A stretch of 13,807 nucleotides of DNA, from assembly GCA_035630195.1 (NCBI GenBank), contig DASQLD010000459.1:1-13807 (forward strand). The letters run 5' to 3'. Below, one piece after another: positions 6,787-13,807 of this stretch. The stretch comes from DASQDN01 sp035630195 (GTDB lineage: Bacteria > Acidobacteriota > Terriglobia > Bryobacterales > Bryobacteraceae). Below the pieces are notes generated by a model, which worked only from the letters and a program-made list of their open reading frames with translations, was not told the DNA's origin and did not search any database. The stretch's first letter is position 1. Each line of letters starts with the position of its first letter. The translations under genes and the position numbers were made by a program.

Positions 6787-7601
6787 ATGACCGGAGTTCA
6801 CCTACACACTCGGGTTGAACAGATTGTGGCATGCCCGAGCTGCGGCGGCGCCTTGGCGGGACCTTTTTGTCACCACTGCGGCGAGACGAGGCCGGATCCA
6901 CACGACTTTACCTGGAAACATACGGTGCATGACGCGGTCCATGAGTTCCTGCACTTGGACGGTAAGATCCTGACGACTCTCTGGCTATTAATTCGGCGTC
7001 CAGGTTTTCTTACGCTGGAGTATTGGGAAGGGGCCTGCGCCTTCACATACGTCCGCTTCGACTCTATATCCTTCTGGCTGCAATTCACCTGCTTGCGATG
7101 TCATCCCGCTACTATCGTGTGGAGTTCTTTCTGCAGAAACCGGGCGCCGCTCCGTTGCAGCGGATGATTCAATCCAGAGCCGCGGCGCAGCACACCACGC
7201 CTGAGGCGATCAAGGCTGCCATCAATCAGAAGCTCGCGAAAACGTACTCGGTGACGCAATACTTTGCAGTGCTTGGGTTTGCTCTTGTACCTTGGGCGCT
7301 TTACCGTAAGCGTCGCCCTTATTATTTGCAGCACGCCATTTTTTCGATTCATGTGTATGGCTTCTATTTCCTGCTTACGGCCGCGGTCAGCCAGGTCCTG
7401 ACACCAGATCAGTGGCAGAGGTCGGCGATGCCGCTTGTAACGATGGCGTACCTGTACTTTGCTGTGCGCCGACTGTACGGAGAGAACTGGGGGACGGCAT
7501 TCTGGAAAGCGGCCGTGCTGCGCTTGGGATTATTTGTGTCGGAGTTTGTGTCGCTCGCCATCGCACTTCCATTGGCGCTCGCGCTTTCTGGTCACGGGTG
7601 A
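6787..7601 (+). pseudogene. DUF3667 zinc-ribbon membrane protein, frameshifted
   Basis: Two overlapping frames together make one DUF3667 protein. The first frame (from ATG 6787, preceded by AGGAG) has a zinc ribbon, Cys16/Cys19 and Cys28/Cys31 (CPSCGGALAGPFCHHCGE), then HDAVHEFLHLDGKILTTL and RRPGFLTLEYWEG, the hallmark block. From about 7030 the family sequence continues in the other frame (LHIRPLRLYILLAAIHLLA) with further hydrophobic segments (YFAVLGFALVPWALY, IFSIHVYGFYFLLTAAV, LGLFVSEFVSLAIALPLAL) to the TGA at 7599-7601. The switch needs a net loss of one base and falls at a run of four G (7030-7033); one more G would restore a single frame. It may be a real mutation or a sequencing indel. 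The first frame alone ends at 7167 after 126 residues. The function of the family is unknown; it is an integral membrane protein. Confidence 0.78.
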
Positions 7602-7713
7602 AGGACCTACCAAACGATCCTTACACTCAAGCAAAAGGGAGTGAGGACACCATTCAGCAGGTCTAATTGAAGTTCGCAGGCGCATCACAACTCCACTACC
7701 TGCTATATTCCCG

Positions 7714-7721
7714 AAAGGAGG
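7714..7721 (+). promoter_or_regulatory. Strong Shine-Dalgarno deciding the receptor start
   Basis: AAAGGAGG is near-perfectly complementary to the 16S rRNA tail and lies 5 nt before GTG 7727. This sets the receptor start at 7727 and not at the upstream in-frame TTG at 7667, and it places the signal peptide at the N-terminus. Confidence 0.8.
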
Positions 7722-7726
7722 GTCTG

Positions 7727-10700
7727 GTGAGACATTACATTTTCGCGATCTTGTTCTTAGCCTTCGCGCAGGAAGGCTTTTCACAACGCTCGACAGCCAC
7801 CATTGCCGGCTCGGTTCAAGACCAGAGCGGCACAGCCATTCCTGGCGCCTTGATCACTGTTCGCAACACGGCAACAGGAGTGGAACGGGAAACACGCTCG
7901 AATCAGGAAGGCTTCTACACCATCACAGCCCTTCCCGCTGGACCGTATTCGGTCGCCGTTAAACGGGAAGGCTTCCAAATCTATTCCGTTCCTTCGGTTG
8001 TTCTTCAGGTAGATCAGGAGGCGACCGTGAATGCCGCGCTTCAGGTTGGCGCAGTTACCGAAAGCGTCACCGTCACCGGCAGCGTTACACCTGTCGACAC
8101 GCGGGGCGCCACACTAAACACCGTTATCACCGAGAAAATGATGAATGACCTTCCGCTCAACGGCAGAAACGTCATGCAACTCCTGCGGCTTACGCCAGGC
8201 ACGCTTTCGGCGCCGGGGACATTCAACCAGGCAGCGACCCGGCCGGAGACCGCAGGAGAATTGATTTCGGCAAGCGGAGGCCGCGGTAACTCGACTACCT
8301 TTGTGCTCGACGGAGGGATTCACGAGGATCCCTATACCGAAGTGGCCAATGTCCTCCCTAACCCGGATGCGGTTCAGGAGTTCAGCTTTCAAACCAACAA
8401 CTACGGGGCCAAGTTCGCCGGACGCGGGGGCGGCGTTGTGAACATCGTCACCCGTTCGGGCAGCAACGCCCTTCACGGAAGTCTCTTCGAGTACCTGCGT
8501 AATGGCGAGATGAACGCCCGCAACTTCTTTGCCGCTCGGAACGATGGTCTCAAGCGCAATCAATATGGATTCTCCCTTGGCGGTCCGATCAGGCCCAATC
8601 GCACGTTCTTCTTTGGTTCCTGGCAGGGTACGCAGGTTCGCTCTCTGCCCGCGACGAACACCGCGGTCACGCCAACCGCAGCTCAGCGTCAGGGCGACTT
8701 CTCCAGTTTGTCCACGCAGCTATTGAATCCGCGAACGCGTCAGCCGATTCCCGGGAACCGTATTCCGGCGGCGGATCTAGATCCCATTGCGCAACGAGTC
8801 TTGGAAATGGTGCCACCGCCCAACTCAGCCGATGGACTCCTCCGCTACCAGCGCGCCGACAAGCAGACAGACAATCAGTACCTCGCTCGAGTCGATCATG
8901 TCTTCAATGCGAACAACCAGATCTCGGGCCGCTACTTCTACGATCAGCTCGAGATTCCCACCATCATCGATCCCAATAACATTCTTACGGCGGTGGCGTC
9001 TCGTCGGTGGCAAAGCCAGAGCGCAGTCCTCAACTACACGTGGACCGTCTCGCCATCGCTCCTGTCCAGCACCACTGTCAGCTACAACCGCGCATCGAAC
9101 ATCGCGCACCAGCCTGATTTTCCCGGACACCACGCCCTTGGCATCAACGTTCCCATCATGTCTGTTGGCGATACGTTCCGCATGGCCATTAACGACTATT
9201 TCAGTAATTCGTACAATGCGCTTTACCGCGTTCCTCGCAATCAGTACAATCTGCAGCACGGCTGGACACGAATCTTCGGCCGCCACGAACTTAGTTGGGG
9301 CGGCGACATCCTACGCGAGCAAAGCATCCTCGATCAGGACTTCCTCTCCGACGGCTCGTTCACATTCGGAGGACGTTACTCCGGAAACAATCTGGTGGAC
9401 TTTCTCTACGGGGCTCCCAGCGCGTTCTCGCAAATCACGACGCTCTATAACAACCTTACTCGGAACCTGTATGGACTTTATGTAGAGGACAACTTCAAGG
9501 TAAGCCGCCGTCTCACACTCAACCTCGGATTGCGGTGGAATCCCTTCATCCCCTTCACCGATCAGTACGCGCATCAGTTTTCGCAGTTCAATGACGCGGC
9601 GTATCGCGCGGGCACACGTTCGCAACGGTTCCCCAACCTGCCGCCCGGCCAGTTGGCTGCCGGTGACCCCGGAGTGCCGGAGGGTGGCGTAAATACAGTC
9701 TGGTCGATCATCGATCCGCGTTTGGGTCTTGCGTGGGATGTGTTCGGCAACGGTAAGACCAGCATTCGCGCGGGGTACGGGCGTTTTCACGACCAGATGC
9801 CGGCGCTTACCTACAACCGGCAGGTTACATCGCCGCCGAACTCTGTACGCGTAGACTTCACGGCTCCATACAGCCTGGGCGATCCATATCGCGGTCGTGT
9901 GAATCCATTCCCTGTTGCTCGCCCGATCCCGGGTTCGCAGACGTTTCCCGGACCATTCCTGATTGTTGGTTTCGATCCTGAGTTTAGCTATCCAACCACA
10001 CATCAATGGAACTTCACCGTGGAACAGGCGTTGAGTCCGTCGACGCTTGCGCGGGTTGCCTACCAGGGCTCCATTGGACGCAATCTCTTCCATACTTCCG
10101 AGCTCAACGCCGCTGTGTACGGTCCTGGAGCCGACCGCACCAATACCGATCAGCGCCGTCCACGCCCGGAGTATACACAGATCAACTACGCCGGCACGTA
10201 CGGGCGTTCAAACTATCATGCTCTCGTGCTGAGCCTTGAGCGCCGATTCAGTCGAGGGCTTAGTTTCCTCACAGGATTCAGTTGGCAGAAGAGCATGGAT
10301 CTGCTCTCCAACACTGCGTTCGAAGGACCCGGGAACACACATCCATACGGTCAGATCGAGAAGGACTACGGCGTTTCGAACTTCCATCGCGCCGCCCGGT
10401 TTACCGCGGCTTTCAACTATGAGCTTCCGAGGTTTGCCGGTTCACCGCTCCGCATTGCTTTCGGCGATTGGCAGATGAACGGTATCGTCACCTTACAGAG
10501 CGGCGCTCCGTTCTCTGTCTCGACTGGTGTTGACAACTCTTACAGCGGCATCGGACAAGACAGGGTCGACATCATCGGCAATCCAAATCTGCCTGACGAT
10601 AGAAGCCGCGGCGAGAAGATTGCCGCGTGGTTCAATAAGGCTGCCTTCATCGACAACGCGCCGGGCACCTTCGGCACTCTCGGTCGAAACACCATGCGAG

Positions 10701-10918
10701 GCCCGGGGCTTGCCACGTTCGACGCGTCCATTTTCAAGGCATTTCAGATGCCTTGGCTCGAGGGACACAAACTGGAATTCCGCGCCGAGGGATTCAACGT
10801 CCTAAATCGCGTGAACCTGAACAACCCCACTTCGACACGCAGCAGTGCAGTCTTTGGTCAAATCACGACTGCAGGCGATCCGCGCATTCTGCAACTCGGA
10901 CTGCGCTACTCCTTTTAA
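7727..10918 (+). CDS. Oar-like TonB-dependent outer-membrane receptor
   Basis: 1063 residues from GTG 7727, chosen for the AAAGGAGG before it and the signal peptide (HYIFAILFLAFAQEGFSQ) that follows. Next comes a carboxypeptidase-regulatory-like beta-sandwich of about 85 residues (ATIAGSVQDQSGTAIPGA ... GFYTITALPAGPYSV). A TonB plug-like domain follows (LPLNGRNVMQLLRLTPG; FVLDGG; NPDAVQEFSFQTNNYGAKF; GGGVVNIVTRSGSNALHGS). A long beta-barrel with many short aromatic strands ends LQLGLRYSF, with C-terminal Phe. This architecture is the Oar/CarboxypepD_reg TonB-receptor type that is greatly expanded in Acidobacteriota. It sits in the outer membrane and probably takes up or binds large substrates, often carbohydrate- or peptide-derived, powered by TonB. 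No TonB box is clear. The 125 bp upstream may hold its own promoter. The ligand is unknown. Confidence 0.9.
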   Translation: MRHYIFAILFLAFAQEGFSQRSTATIAGSVQDQSGTAIPGALITVRNTATGVERETRSNQEGFYTITALPAGPYSVAVKREGFQIYSVPSVVLQVDQEATVNAALQVGAVTESVTVTGSVTPVDTRGATLNTVITEKMMNDLPLNGRNVMQLLRLTPGTLSAPGTFNQAATRPETAGELISASGGRGNSTTFVLDGGIHEDPYTEVANVLPNPDAVQEFSFQTNNYGAKFAGRGGGVVNIVTRSGSNALHGSLFEYLRNGEMNARNFFAARNDGLKRNQYGFSLGGPIRPNRTFFFGSWQGTQVRSLPATNTAVTPTAAQRQGDFSSLSTQLLNPRTRQPIPGNRIPAADLDPIAQRVLEMVPPPNSADGLLRYQRADKQTDNQYLARVDHVFNANNQISGRYFYDQLEIPTIIDPNNILTAVASRRWQSQSAVLNYTWTVSPSLLSSTTVSYNRASNIAHQPDFPGHHALGINVPIMSVGDTFRMAINDYFSNSYNALYRVPRNQYNLQHGWTRIFGRHELSWGGDILREQSILDQDFLSDGSFTFGGRYSGNNLVDFLYGAPSAFSQITTLYNNLTRNLYGLYVEDNFKVSRRLTLNLGLRWNPFIPFTDQYAHQFSQFNDAAYRAGTRSQRFPNLPPGQLAAGDPGVPEGGVNTVWSIIDPRLGLAWDVFGNGKTSIRAGYGRFHDQMPALTYNRQVTSPPNSVRVDFTAPYSLGDPYRGRVNPFPVARPIPGSQTFPGPFLIVGFDPEFSYPTTHQWNFTVEQALSPSTLARVAYQGSIGRNLFHTSELNAAVYGPGADRTNTDQRRPRPEYTQINYAGTYGRSNYHALVLSLERRFSRGLSFLTGFSWQKSMDLLSNTAFEGPGNTHPYGQIEKDYGVSNFHRAARFTAAFNYELPRFAGSPLRIAFGDWQMNGIVTLQSGAPFSVSTGVDNSYSGIGQDRVDIIGNPNLPDDRSRGEKIAAWFNKAAFIDNAPGTFGTLGRNTMRGPGLATFDASIFKAFQMPWLEGHKLEFRAEGFNVLNRVNLNNPTSTRSSAVFGQITTAGDPRILQLGLRYSF

Positions 10919-10926
10919 TGCTTCGA

Positions 10927-10950
10927 CGGGAGTGCTTCATCGCGCTCCCG
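10927..10950. terminator. Candidate bidirectional terminator between convergent genes
   Basis: CGGGAGTG (10927-10934) and CGCTCCCG (10943-10950) can form an 8-bp stem (one G-U pair) with an 8-nt loop. It lies 8 bp past the receptor stop and overlaps the last codons of the convergent hydrolase gene. No clear T tract follows on either strand, so intrinsic termination is uncertain. Confidence 0.4.
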
Positions 10951-12946
10951 CCATTTCCCGGAGCATGATTTGAACAGCTTCCGCTGAAATCATGTGACGC
11001 GGGGCGGAATCGTCGATCACCAAGCGAAAGTGGTCCGGCCCGCCGGCAGCGGCCTGCACGATCTTCTCGTAAACACGCATCGCCTGCTCATACTCCTCCC
11101 CGGTGCGAACTGAGTTATGTTGCGCCTCGCCAAAGCAGCAGTCATCTCGACGGTTCAGAATCTGAATCTGTTTCCGGCCCCTGTCGTACGATCCGAGGAG
11201 ATACAGATCGGGATATCCTGCGAGGCGATAGAACTCATCCACGTATTGCTCCTTGTCGCCGACTGACCCGCCCGTTCGGAGATAGAGCGGAATCGTGCCG
11301 GCTACTGGAAAACTGGCGCGAATGCTCGGATCAACCGCAGCATAAAGCGTTGTTATCCAGCCGCCGCCGGAAAGACCCGCCATGTGAAATTCTTTATAGC
11401 GGTTCTTCAGAGCATTGAGGCTGACCGCGACAGGCTCTAGAAAGAACTTCAATGGACTACCGGATGAAATCGTTAGATCGAACATCTGCGCATGGGGAAC
11501 ACTACCGCAATCGCCAGGACGCATGTGCGGCATATACGCTGCCAGCACTGCATAGCCTTCGCCTAGAAGCGTGTCGATCGCGTGCGCCATCCCGTATCCA
11601 CGGGCATCGTTCTTGTCGTCAAACGTGCAGCCATGCCCGTGCTGTAGGATGACCAATCGCCCGTTCTTGCGCTTTGGCAGAAAATGATGAGTCGTGTTCT
11701 CCTGTCCTGCTTCCATGCGAATCGTAAACGTCTCAACGCCTGCCACGTTCTGGAGATCCTTCACCGGAATTGAAGCATTCTTCTCAATCGCCGCCGGCTT
11801 GGAACGCGGAAAACCGGCCGGACCCCAGATATAGCGAATGATCGCCTCGCGCTTTTGCTGGGCTGTGCCCGCAGTGGTAGTGAGGGCGCGATCATCCACC
11901 AAAACTGGCGGCGGCAGCGACAGGACCCTCGCAATATGCGGAGCAAGACCTTCCGCCATCCATTGGAATCCCAGATCGTTCGGGTGCACGCCATCGACCA
12001 GGCCATCAAGCCGGTTGGGGCCGAGCAGCGTTGCGCCTTCGACGAGAGTCAGTTTTTTGTCGCCTGCCGCGATCCTGCGGCTGACGATCTCCCGGACTAG
12101 CTGCCTCATCTGACTAAGACGTTCGCTCTCCCGCGAAGACGCGATGGCCGTAATCGCAATGATTGGTGTGTTCGGATGCTTTGTGCGAAGCGCGCTCAGG
12201 AAGGGTTCATATACCTCGCGCAAAGACTCGACAGTCGCGTTGTTCTGTGCGAAATCGAGGACGAACGCGGAGGCGTCGATCTCGGCGACCATTGAGGCGA
12301 CCACCGGCTCTCCCTTACCGTTGCCGGAAAAGCCCAGGTTTACGAAGTCGAGATTGAGCTGTCGGGCAAGAATCGCCTGATAGCTGAGCGCCGCACGGCT
12401 CGCGCAGCCCCCTTGCGTGATCGACGTGCCATAGAATACCACCGGCTTTGTGGTAGCGAAGCGGCGCGCTTTTGTAATCTTTGCGTCCGAATCCAGGCCG
12501 ATGCCGAAAACTTTCACTGCTTTATAGAGAGGAAGGTAGAGTGTCAGCTCCCGTTCCTGTTGCGGCAGATTTTCGAAAAATACATGTTCGATCGGTGTTT
12601 CGTACGTCGCGTTCTTTGGCGCGATCGCGGTGGAGCGATACAGACCATCGACATATAAATCAACTCCGGTCTGACCGAACGCATGCATATTAGTCATGTT
12701 TGGAGCCGAGGGGTAAGCCAGTTTGATCGCAACACGTGTCGAGTTGGTTCGAAAGCGAATTCGCGCTCCGCTTGGAGATTCACCCAGGTTCCACACGGCC
12801 GGAGGCAATTCAGACTTCAATCGATGTGGCAGCCGGATCAATTCGCCTTTGTTCTCGACGATCCACGGAAGTCCGTGAATGTCCATGCGGGGATCGTGCG
12901 GTGAGATCCAACTCAGCACAGCAGCAGCGAGAAGGAGTGATGACAT
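10937..12946 (-). CDS. Secreted two-domain hydrolase: SGNH esterase fused to alpha/beta-hydrolase
   Basis: 669 residues. A short hydrophobic N-terminus (MSSLLLAAAVLSW) suggests export. Residues ~25-160 form a beta-rich domain with GVDLY (94-98), the hallmark of the GxDLY domain that precedes GDSL lipases. Residues ~165-345 are an SGNH hydrolase: GTSITQGG with nucleophile Ser175 (block I), LGFSGNG with Gly205 or Gly208 (block II), DFAQNN (block III Asn) and DGVHP with Asp318/His321 (block V). Residues ~400-669 are an alpha/beta-hydrolase: GHGCTFDD after strand beta-3, GLSGGG with nucleophile Ser526, a probable acid at Asp601/602 (RRDDCCF) and His651 (PRHMIS). Both active sites look complete, so it may act as a bifunctional ester hydrolase on acylated sugars or plant esters. 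The start is fixed by an in-frame stop a few codons upstream. No Shine-Dalgarno is evident. It lies about 100 bp after the DUF1801 gene. Confidence 0.88.
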   Translation of the reverse strand: MSSLLLAAAVLSWISPHDPRMDIHGLPWIVENKGELIRLPHRLKSELPPAVWNLGESPSGARIRFRTNSTRVAIKLAYPSAPNMTNMHAFGQTGVDLYVDGLYRSTAIAPKNATYETPIEHVFFENLPQQERELTLYLPLYKAVKVFGIGLDSDAKITKARRFATTKPVVFYGTSITQGGCASRAALSYQAILARQLNLDFVNLGFSGNGKGEPVVASMVAEIDASAFVLDFAQNNATVESLREVYEPFLSALRTKHPNTPIIAITAIASSRESERLSQMRQLVREIVSRRIAAGDKKLTLVEGATLLGPNRLDGLVDGVHPNDLGFQWMAEGLAPHIARVLSLPPPVLVDDRALTTTAGTAQQKREAIIRYIWGPAGFPRSKPAAIEKNASIPVKDLQNVAGVETFTIRMEAGQENTTHHFLPKRKNGRLVILQHGHGCTFDDKNDARGYGMAHAIDTLLGEGYAVLAAYMPHMRPGDCGSVPHAQMFDLTISSGSPLKFFLEPVAVSLNALKNRYKEFHMAGLSGGGWITTLYAAVDPSIRASFPVAGTIPLYLRTGGSVGDKEQYVDEFYRLAGYPDLYLLGSYDRGRKQIQILNRRDDCCFGEAQHNSVRTGEEYEQAMRVYEKIVQAAAGGPDHFRLVIDDSAPRHMISAEAVQIMLREMAGAR

Positions 12947-13015
12947 CGCGTACTAACATACTGCATCGGAGTCTTTAAGTCTCGCTCGATGACGCCATTG
13001 ATAACTCAGGAATAA

Positions 13016-13032
13016 TCGAGGCGACCCCTCGA
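13016..13032 (-). terminator. Candidate terminator of the DUF1801 gene
   Basis: TCGAGG (13016-13021) and CCTCGA (13027-13032) form a perfect 6-bp stem with a 5-nt loop. On the minus strand the hairpin starts 15 nt after the TAG at 13047 and is followed by TTATTCC, a weak U-rich tail. It could end transcription before the fused hydrolase gene. Confidence 0.4.
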
Positions 13033-13046
13033 GCGCTTCTCAAGAG

Positions 13047-13448
13047 CTAGCCGTTTTCGACACGCGTCTTTATGTACGAGTACGCCACCTCGATGAGACT
13101 GCTTAGGGCAGACGCGCTTGTGGGCGTTTCCGGTCTCAACTTCACATGGCGCATGAACTTACCGGACCCTTCCAATAAGCGGGCCGGATCGGGCAGCGCC
13201 GCGCCGTGAAAGAAACCTACGTTTACGTGCCTGGTGAAGACATTGACGTAGCCGAAGGGCGCATCTCCGAGACATGCAACCGGACACCCGTCATGCAAGA
13301 GTTCCCGAACTTCGTCACCGCATTTCCGCATCACTTCGAACCACTGGTTTGCGATGGCCCCCAATTCACCGGCATGCTCGTTCATCCAGGCCTCGATAGC
13401 CGGATCCCGCTTGACAGCACCGTTGAATCGCAGTAATTCCGCTCTCAT
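13047..13448 (-). CDS. DUF1801 (YdhG-like) family protein
   Basis: 133 residues spanning a complete DUF1801-type domain. Recognisable are the N-terminal helices (DPAIEAWMNEHAGELG, WFEVMRKCGDEVRELLHDG), the beta-core with GYVNVFTRHVNVGFF (66-80), and the characteristic GAALPDPARLLEGSGKFMRH followed by VKLRP and a C-terminal helix (SALSSLIEVAYSYIKTRV). Most family members have this length. No signal peptide is seen, so it should be cytoplasmic. The molecular function of the family is not established; it shares a fold with the YdhG/YjbR-like small alpha/beta proteins. It is co-directional with the tannase-like remnant upstream and the fused hydrolase downstream, with about 100 bp on each side, so it need not be in one operon with them. 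Confidence 0.85.
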   Translation of the reverse strand: MRAELLRFNGAVKRDPAIEAWMNEHAGELGAIANQWFEVMRKCGDEVRELLHDGCPVACLGDAPFGYVNVFTRHVNVGFFHGAALPDPARLLEGSGKFMRHVKLRPETPTSASALSSLIEVAYSYIKTRVENG

Positions 13449-13556
13449 TGTCTTTACTTTCTATCTTGAGGTCTACCGTTACATGCGGATTCTACAAGAA
13501 AGATCGAAAGGAACAAACCATAGCACGGATACCCTTGGCATTGGCAACTTGACCAA

Positions 13557-13807
13557 TCACTGTGCTACACAATGAAAGTTTCCAGCCTCCAGAGGATCGC
13601 CCTCTCCGCTGTAACGAGCCACCTGAGGAAACGGGCAGAGAGGGCGCGTGAGAGTCCTTCCAGGATCACTAACGCGTGTCCTGTCCCGATCAGTCGATCA
13701 GGAGAGACTCCTTTTTCGACCCACTTTTCGAGAGCCGAAATGACGTCGCGTTCCGAGTCGCCTTGGAAGCGATTGCCACTATTCCCAAAATTGTTAGGGC
13801 CGATTCC
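13557..13807 (-). pseudogene. Tannase/feruloyl-esterase family C-terminus, frameshifted and cut by window edge
   Basis: Reading in from the right edge on the minus strand gives GIGPNNFGNSGNRF and ERDVISALEKWVEKGVSPDR followed by LIGTGH. The reading then switches frame near 13665-13690 to RVSDPGRTLTRPLCPFPQ followed by VARYSGEGDPLEAGNFHC, ending at the TGA at 13557-13559. Both halves match the end of tannase/feruloyl-esterase-family proteins, which have a WVEKG helix, an RPLCPxPxVARYxG strand with conserved Cys, and a final NFxC. The change needs a net loss of one base. Staying in the first frame leads to a TAG at 13565-13567 and destroys the conserved cysteine-containing end. The family hydrolyses galloyl or feruloyl esters in the periplasm or outside the cell. 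The catalytic Ser/His region lies outside this window, so activity cannot be judged. Confidence 0.78.

Noticed and set aside
7030..7033. Programmed -1 ribosomal frameshift in the DUF3667 gene
   Set aside because: The heptamer around the G run does not fit an X XXY YYZ slippery site, and no downstream stimulatory structure was evident; mutation or a sequencing indel is simpler.
7701..7709. TGCTATATT resembling an extended -10 promoter of the receptor
   Set aside because: Transcription would begin inside the Shine-Dalgarno at 7714-7721, leaving no usable leader, and there is no -35 partner.
9311..10093. 260-codon minus-strand open frame inside the receptor
   Set aside because: It is antisense to the receptor barrel, with no signal peptide, motif or start signal.

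Overview
The window looks like chromosome from an Acidobacteriota member, probably of the Bryobacterales/Solibacter type. This is inferred from gene style: a giant Oar-like TonB-dependent receptor with an N-terminal carboxypeptidase-regulatory-like domain, small secreted beta-rich proteins, a GxDLY-SGNH hydrolase fusion, a DUF3667 membrane protein and a decayed tyrosine recombinase. No rRNA, tRNA or CRISPR array was seen.

Left part (1-1164, minus strand): a two-gene operon for cell-envelope proteins. The leading gene encodes a small outer-membrane beta-barrel (499-1038); behind it is a secreted protein with a doubtful C-terminus (92-484). The leader in front of the barrel gene carries a perfect 16-bp palindrome and a start-proximal hairpin.

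1165-1876 (minus) is a degenerate tyrosine recombinase with several frameshifts and nonsense codons. About 390 bp with no supportable gene follow (1877-2268).

Central plus-strand block (2269-10918): an amidohydrolase, a small secreted protein, a PLP-dependent group II decarboxylase-like enzyme, a GlcD-type FAD-linked oxidase, a frameshifted DUF3667 membrane protein and a 1063-aa TonB-dependent receptor. The genes are co-directional with gaps of 14-148 bp. The first three could be one transcript. The FAD oxidase has its own candidate operator overlapping its start codon. The receptor start is fixed by an AAAGGAGG ribosome-binding site before a GTG.

Right part (10937-13807, minus strand, convergent): a two-domain secreted hydrolase (SGNH esterase plus alpha/beta-hydrolase), a DUF1801 protein, and the C-terminal end of a tannase/feruloyl-esterase-family protein that runs off the window and carries a frameshift. 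A receptor plus several ester hydrolases and oxidative or decarboxylating enzymes would fit uptake and breakdown of plant-derived esters or aromatics, but that is inference. At least three loci (recombinase, DUF3667, tannase) show reading-frame breaks, so true decay and assembly indels must be told apart. I see no convincing wholly new system. The best leads are the hydrolase fusion, the two palindromic operator candidates and the amidohydrolase with a changed metal-site motif.
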